Below, piece by piece: positions 15,591 through 18,896 of a DNA stretch of 18,896 nucleotides. Origin of the DNA: a bacterium. GTDB lineage: Bacteria > Babelota > Babeliae > Babelales > RVW-14. Under the pieces are notes generated by a model, which was not told where the DNA came from, made no database searches, and saw only the letters and a program-made list of their open reading frames with translations. The position numbers were made by a program, and so were the translations under genes. The DNA is taken from NCBI GenBank assembly GCA_023249935.1, contig JAHFBQ010000018.1, forward strand, positions 1-18,896, in the 5' to 3' direction. The stretch's first letter is position 1, and every line of letters begins with the position of its first letter.

Positions 15591-16136
15591 CTATTTTTTG
15601 TTACGAAAAGGCATACCAAACGCCTTCAACAATGCATAGGCCTCTGCATCTGTTTTCGCAGTTGTTTGAATAGTAATATTCAGACCTCTGCTGCCTTCAA
15701 CCTTATCATAGTCAATCTCAGGAAAAACCATCCAATCTTTGAGACCAAGATTGTAGTTGCCTTTCCCATCAAACGTAGGTGATACGCCTTGAAAATCTCT
15801 TACTGCCGGCAAAACTGCATTAATTAATTTCTCAAGAAAATGATACATACGATCATTTCTCAACGTAACCATAACACCAATTGACATACCTTCGCGCAAC
15901 TTAAATCCTGCAATGGATTTTTTTGCCTTCGTTGCAACAACGGATTGCCCAGTGATCATAGTCAAAACATCTTTAACACCGTTAATGACTTTGCTATCAG
16001 AAACAGCATCCTTAGCTCCGATGTTTACCACAATCTTTGAAACACGTGGCGCCTCCATAACATTATGTTGATTAAGTTCCTTCATCAACTGCGGACGCAC
16101 CGTCGTTGTATAAAATTCTTTCAAATGAGCTTTCAT
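15591..16136 (-). CDS. rplE: Large ribosomal subunit protein uL5
   Basis: L5 carries 5S rRNA into the 50S subunit and contacts the P-site tRNA and S13. The 181 residues show APRVSKIVVNIGAKDAVSD, TGQSVVATKAKKSIAGFKLR and the C-terminal region GLNITIQTTAKTDAEAYALL with the end FGMPFRNKK. Length is normal. It starts 16 bases after the rplX stop. Confidence 0.96.
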   Translation of the reverse strand: MKAHLKEFYTTTVRPQLMKELNQHNVMEAPRVSKIVVNIGAKDAVSDSKVINGVKDVLTMITGQSVVATKAKKSIAGFKLREGMSIGVMVTLRNDRMYHFLEKLINAVLPAVRDFQGVSPTFDGKGNYNLGLKDWMVFPEIDYDKVEGSRGLNITIQTTAKTDAEAYALLKAFGMPFRNKK

Positions 16137-16152
16137 AGCCTATCCACCGGTC

Positions 16153-16467
16153 CTAAAACGTTTCTTTGCAACGACTACACATGCGTGCTTTCTCTGAACC
16201 CTCTTGAAAATGCACTTGTACACGACAAGGCTTTTTACATGATGGGCAGATCGGCATAATTTTGCAGAGCAAAATTGGTCGTTCTTCTTTTACAATGCGA
16301 TTTTTCTCACCAGCTTTACGCGCTTTAACATGGTGTGCAACAATACTTACATCTTTAACTAACGCGACTCCGTTTTTTTGATCAACGGATATAACCATGC
16401 TTTGCTTGCCCTTATCCTTGCCGGAAAGAACAACTACAGAGTCATTTTTTTTAATTCTGCTTAACAT
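16153..16467 (-). CDS. rplX: Large ribosomal subunit protein uL24, with zinc-ribbon cysteines
   Basis: L24 is an assembly-initiating 50S protein near the tunnel exit. The 104 residues contain the KOW motif VVVLSGKDKGKQSMVISVD near the start. The second half has two CxxC pairs (74 and 77; 97 and 100), as in many bacterial L24 proteins, suggesting a zinc ribbon; two further cysteines are at 68 and 81. It lies between rplN and rplE. Confidence 0.95.
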   Translation of the reverse strand: MLSRIKKNDSVVVLSGKDKGKQSMVISVDQKNGVALVKDVSIVAHHVKARKAGEKNRIVKEERPILLCKIMPICPSCKKPCRVQVHFQEGSEKARMCSRCKETF

Positions 16468-16491
16468 AATAACAATGCTCCTAAACCTTGC

Positions 16492-16860
16492 TTACAGCAC
16501 TTCTGGGGCCAAAGAAATTATCTTTGCATACCCTGCCGCACGCAACTCTCTTGCTACGGGACCGAAAATACGAGTCCCAACCGGCTGTCTATCTTTATTG
16601 ACAATCACAGCAGCATTGTCATCAAACCTGATATAGCTCCCGTCAGCACGACGGTATTCTTTTCTGGTTCTAACAATAACGGCATCGAGCACTTCGCTCT
16701 TTTTAACCGTACCGCCCGGAATAGCTTTTTTTACTGTAACTTTAACCACTTCCCCCAAATACGCAAAACGCTTGCCTGTACTACCAGACACCTGAATAAC
16801 TTGAAGCTTCTTTGCACCAGAATTATCCGCAACTTCAAGCATAGTTTGTCTTTGAATCAT
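16492..16860 (-). CDS. rplN: Large ribosomal subunit protein uL14
   Basis: L14 lies at the subunit interface beside L19. The 122 residues begin MIQRQTMLEVADNSGAKKLQ and show GTVKKSEVLDAVIVRTRKE, RFDDNAAVIVN and the end FGPVARELRAAGYAKIISL. All are close to the family consensus and the length is normal. It follows rpsQ by 12 bases, at the usual S10-spc junction; no terminator or promoter separates them here. Confidence 0.97.
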   Translation of the reverse strand: MIQRQTMLEVADNSGAKKLQVIQVSGSTGKRFAYLGEVVKVTVKKAIPGGTVKKSEVLDAVIVRTRKEYRRADGSYIRFDDNAAVIVNKDRQPVGTRIFGPVARELRAAGYAKIISLAPEVL

Positions 16861-16872
16861 ATTCTAAACCTT

Positions 16873-17136
16873 TTAACTATTTGTTTGAAGCACGCGATTC
16901 AATACCATGTGCTTGGTCTTTGATAAAGGCCGGCACTCCATAATTTCAACAGTATCACCCATCTTAGCGACGCTTGCTTCATCGTGAGCTTTATATTTCT
17001 TAAAATGACGCACAGTTTTGCCATATAACGGATGAGCAAACGTTCTTGTCACCTTTACGGTGATTGTCTTATCCATTTTGTCGGAGATAACTTCCCCAAC
17101 CAACAGTCTATTTTTGTTCTCAGCACTCTTAACCAT
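16873..17136 (-). CDS. rpsQ: Small ribosomal subunit protein uS17
   Basis: S17 is an OB-fold protein that binds 16S rRNA early in 30S assembly. The 87 residues show GEVISDKMDKTITVKVTR, HPLYGKTVRHFKKYKAHDE and the GDTVEIMECRPLSKTKHMVL signature. Length is normal. It lies 54 bases after rpmC, the widest gap in this part of the cluster. Confidence 0.96.
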   Translation of the reverse strand: MVKSAENKNRLLVGEVISDKMDKTITVKVTRTFAHPLYGKTVRHFKKYKAHDEASVAKMGDTVEIMECRPLSKTKHMVLNRVLQTNS

Positions 17137-17190
17137 AAGATCTTGGTCCTAATTCAATTTGTTTGTTCTCAAGGAGCGTAAAGTAACTCT

Positions 17191-17430
17191 TTACTTCCGC
17201 TTTGCCTTTTGTTTCACATCAGTTTTTGCCGTTGATGCAACAAGCACGCCGCCCTTGTTAATGAGCGTCAAACATTGCGCAATTTTTACTCGCAATTTAC
17301 GAAATTGCGAAAAATCTTTAACCTGGCCCGCCTGGGTAGTAAGCCTTAAGTTAAAAAGTTCTTTTTTCGAGGATTCAACTTCATTACGTAAAGAAGCTGT
17401 ATCCATTTTTTTTAATTCTGCAAATTCCAT
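17191..17430 (-). CDS. rpmC: Large ribosomal subunit protein uL29
   Basis: L29 is a two-helix protein at the tunnel exit, part of the docking site for trigger factor and the signal recognition particle. The core ELFNLRLTTQAGQVKDFSQF is recognisable. At 79 residues it is longer than the usual 60-70 because of a C-terminal basic tail (about 62-79, ending in KQKAKRK). It starts nine bases after the rplP stop. Confidence 0.93.
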   Translation of the reverse strand: MEFAELKKMDTASLRNEVESSKKELFNLRLTTQAGQVKDFSQFRKLRVKIAQCLTLINKGGVLVASTAKTDVKQKAKRK

Positions 17431-17439
17431 AGCTTACCC

Positions 17440-17889
17440 TTACTCTGCTGTCGCTGCTATAGCGGTTGTGTCAGCAATTGATTCTCTGAGGATCAGCTTA
17501 GTCTTCATAGGAAGCTTATATTGAGCTGCTTGCAGAATTTCTTTTGCGACTTTAAGATCAAAATCACCTTTAATTTCCAAAATAACCCGTCCACGCTTAA
17601 CTGGCGCAGCCCAAAACTCAGGACTTCCCTTACCTTTACCCATACGAGTTTCAGCAGGTTTTTTAGAGATCGGTTTATCTGGAAATACGCGTAAAAATAA
17701 TTCGCCTATTTTCTTCAATTTTCTGTTCACAGTCACACGCACTGCCTCAATCTGTCTTGCCGAAAGATAGACTGGTTCTAAGGCAACAAGGCCATAATCG
17801 CCAAAGTGAACCGTACGAGCACCTTTTGAACGCCCAGTCAGACGTCCTCGCTGCGCTTTACGAAATTTTGTTTTTTTGTGCAATAACAT
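17440..17889 (-). CDS. rplP: Large ribosomal subunit protein uL16
   Basis: L16 shapes the A-site region and elbow contact of tRNA on the 50S subunit. The 149 residues begin MLLHKKTKFRKAQRGR and contain ARQIEAVRV, RVFPDKPISKKPAETRMGKG and KGSPEFWAAPVKRGRVILEI, all typical. The last dozen residues (ADTTAIAATAE) are a nonstandard Ala/Thr-rich tail that makes it slightly long. It lies between rpsC and rpmC. Confidence 0.96.
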   Translation of the reverse strand: MLLHKKTKFRKAQRGRLTGRSKGARTVHFGDYGLVALEPVYLSARQIEAVRVTVNRKLKKIGELFLRVFPDKPISKKPAETRMGKGKGSPEFWAAPVKRGRVILEIKGDFDLKVAKEILQAAQYKLPMKTKLILRESIADTTAIAATAE

Positions 17890-17921
17890 CGCAAGATATC
17901 CTTATATCTAAATAATCAATC

Positions 17922-18542
17922 TTAGTATTCACCTTTGCAGATCCATACCTTGATACCGATAATGCCATAAATCGTTTGGGCTTCCGCCAACGAGTACTGA
18001 ACATTTGCTCGCAACGTATGCAAAGGGATAGATCCAAGACGCAACCACTCACAACGAGCGATTTCTGCCCCACCAAGTCGACCCGAGACACAGATTTTAA
18101 TACCTTTTGCGCCACTTTTCAAGGCCGCAAAACCAGCTTTTTTCATCAGCTTCTTAACGCTAACACGTTTTTCGATTTGTTCAGCAATTCCTTCAGCAAC
18201 AAGCTTAGGATTCATTTCAGGAATCTTTTCTTCTTGAACAGAAATATCTACATTTTTGTTCAAGATTTTGTGCAAATCGAACTTAAGCTGATCAATTCCC
18301 TGGCCTCTTTTACCGATGATTAGGCCTGGTCTCGAGGCAAATAATGTCACACGTACATTGTCAACAGCCTTATCGATCACAACCTTTGATAGATCAGTTC
18401 TGCTCAATTTCTGAGCAAGATATTCCCTGACCTTAAAATCCTCTATAAGGTTTGCTCCATAAGCATTTTTTGTAAACCAATGAGCCGACCAATCTTCGTG
18501 TATTCCAAGTCTAAACCCTAATGGGTGAACTTTTTGTCCCAC
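17922..18542 (-). CDS. rpsC: Small ribosomal subunit protein uS3
   Basis: S3 lines the mRNA entry channel of the 30S head. The start is GTG at 18542, preceded by GAGG at normal distance, and gives the canonical MGQKVHPLGFRLG. A type II KH domain carries the GxxG loop as IGKRGQG. The C-terminal domain contains GAKGIKICVSGRLGGAEIAR and ends with GIKVWICKGEY. At 206 residues it is a short S3 lacking the extra tail of the E. coli protein (233). Confidence 0.97.
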   Translation of the reverse strand: MGQKVHPLGFRLGIHEDWSAHWFTKNAYGANLIEDFKVREYLAQKLSRTDLSKVVIDKAVDNVRVTLFASRPGLIIGKRGQGIDQLKFDLHKILNKNVDISVQEEKIPEMNPKLVAEGIAEQIEKRVSVKKLMKKAGFAALKSGAKGIKICVSGRLGGAEIARCEWLRLGSIPLHTLRANVQYSLAEAQTIYGIIGIKVWICKGEY

Positions 18543-18578
18543 CTAACACCTCAGTAAAAAATTTTATTCTTTGTTTAT

Positions 18579-18896
18579 TTACTTTGTTTCAACAATAACT
18601 TTTATGTGACTCAACCGTTTGCGTTGAATAACACCACGACCCATGGCACCCGGCTTAAAATACCGAATAATTGGCCCTTGATCGACGCGTATTTCTGCAA
18701 TGCGCAAATCATCAACGGAAACAACGTCCCCGCCTTTGTTTTTTGCATTTGCGGCAGCGGACATAACCACCTTCAACAATGGTTGTGTACGTCTGTTGGC
18801 GCACGTTTGGAGCCAAGCATACGCTTTTCCAACGGTATTGCCACGTATTACATCTGCATAAGGCCTCAGTTTGTAGGGCGAAATGCGAATATATTT
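18579..18896 (-). CDS. rplV: Large ribosomal subunit protein uL22, 5' end cut by window edge
   Basis: An open frame continues to the right edge and gives 105 residues of L22, starting KYIRISPYKLRPYADVIRG in the usual position of KYIRISPRKAR in the family. Only about 5-8 residues and the start codon should lie outside the window. The later part, with AAANAKNKGGDV and the C-terminal beta hairpin ending RKRLSHIKVIVETK, is typical. L22 lines the peptide exit tunnel. A TTG at 18779 is inside the gene and is not its start. Confidence 0.95.
   Translation of the reverse strand, partial: KYIRISPYKLRPYADVIRGNTVGKAYAWLQTCANRRTQPLLKVVMSAAANAKNKGGDVVSVDDLRIAEIRVDQGPIIRYFKPGAMGRGVIQRKRLSHIKVIVETK

Overview
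The window is one contiguous bacterial chromosome segment in which every supported gene lies on the minus strand, so transcription runs from the right edge to the left. About two thirds of it (roughly 6660-18896) is the fused S10-spc-alpha ribosomal protein cluster, entered near its 5' part: rplV (cut by the right edge), rpsC, rplP, rpmC, rpsQ, rplN, rplX, rplE, rpsN, rpsH, rplF, rplR, rpsE, rplO, secY, adk, map, infA, rpmJ, rpsM, rpsK, rpsD, rpoA, rplQ. Intergenic gaps are short or negative. A textbook Rho-independent terminator follows rplQ (6594-6629). The order secY-adk-map-infA-rpmJ-rpsM-rpsK-rpsD-rpoA-rplQ is a common bacterial arrangement. The 38-codon rpmJ gene at 9689-9805 was read directly from the sequence. 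rpmD (L30), normally between rpsE and rplO, is absent: those two genes overlap.

Downstream of the terminator is a stand-alone NAD-dependent L-lactate dehydrogenase gene (5569-6516). A Gln at the position that separates lactate from malate dehydrogenases supports the substrate call.

The left 5.4 kb is different. It holds three consecutive genes for exported proteins, none of which I can place in a named family. The first is a 940-residue repetitive, beta-helix-like secreted protein with a central strongly basic segment (2558-5380). The second is a 627-residue putative outer-membrane beta-barrel with a His-rich mature N-terminus and a 33% Ala stretch in the middle (583-2466). The third is an incomplete exported protein carrying 23-residue tandem repeats, which runs off the left edge (1-516). 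Each has a signal peptide and a strong Shine-Dalgarno sequence. Two long perfect inverted repeats (2507-2538 and 5478-5512) sit in the gaps around the beta-helix gene. This is the accessory, possibly undescribed part of the window: a candidate surface or secretion locus.

The organism is a Gram-negative-type (diderm) bacterium, judging from the putative beta-barrel ending in Phe and the signal peptides. The zinc-free long S14, the missing L30 and the repetitive exported proteins beside a conserved core fit a host-associated, reduced lineage such as Candidatus Dependentiae (TM6). That placement is a guess from overall impression and needs a phylogeny of the ribosomal proteins. No rRNA, tRNA, CRISPR or insertion sequence was seen, and no stretch over 300 bases lacks a gene.
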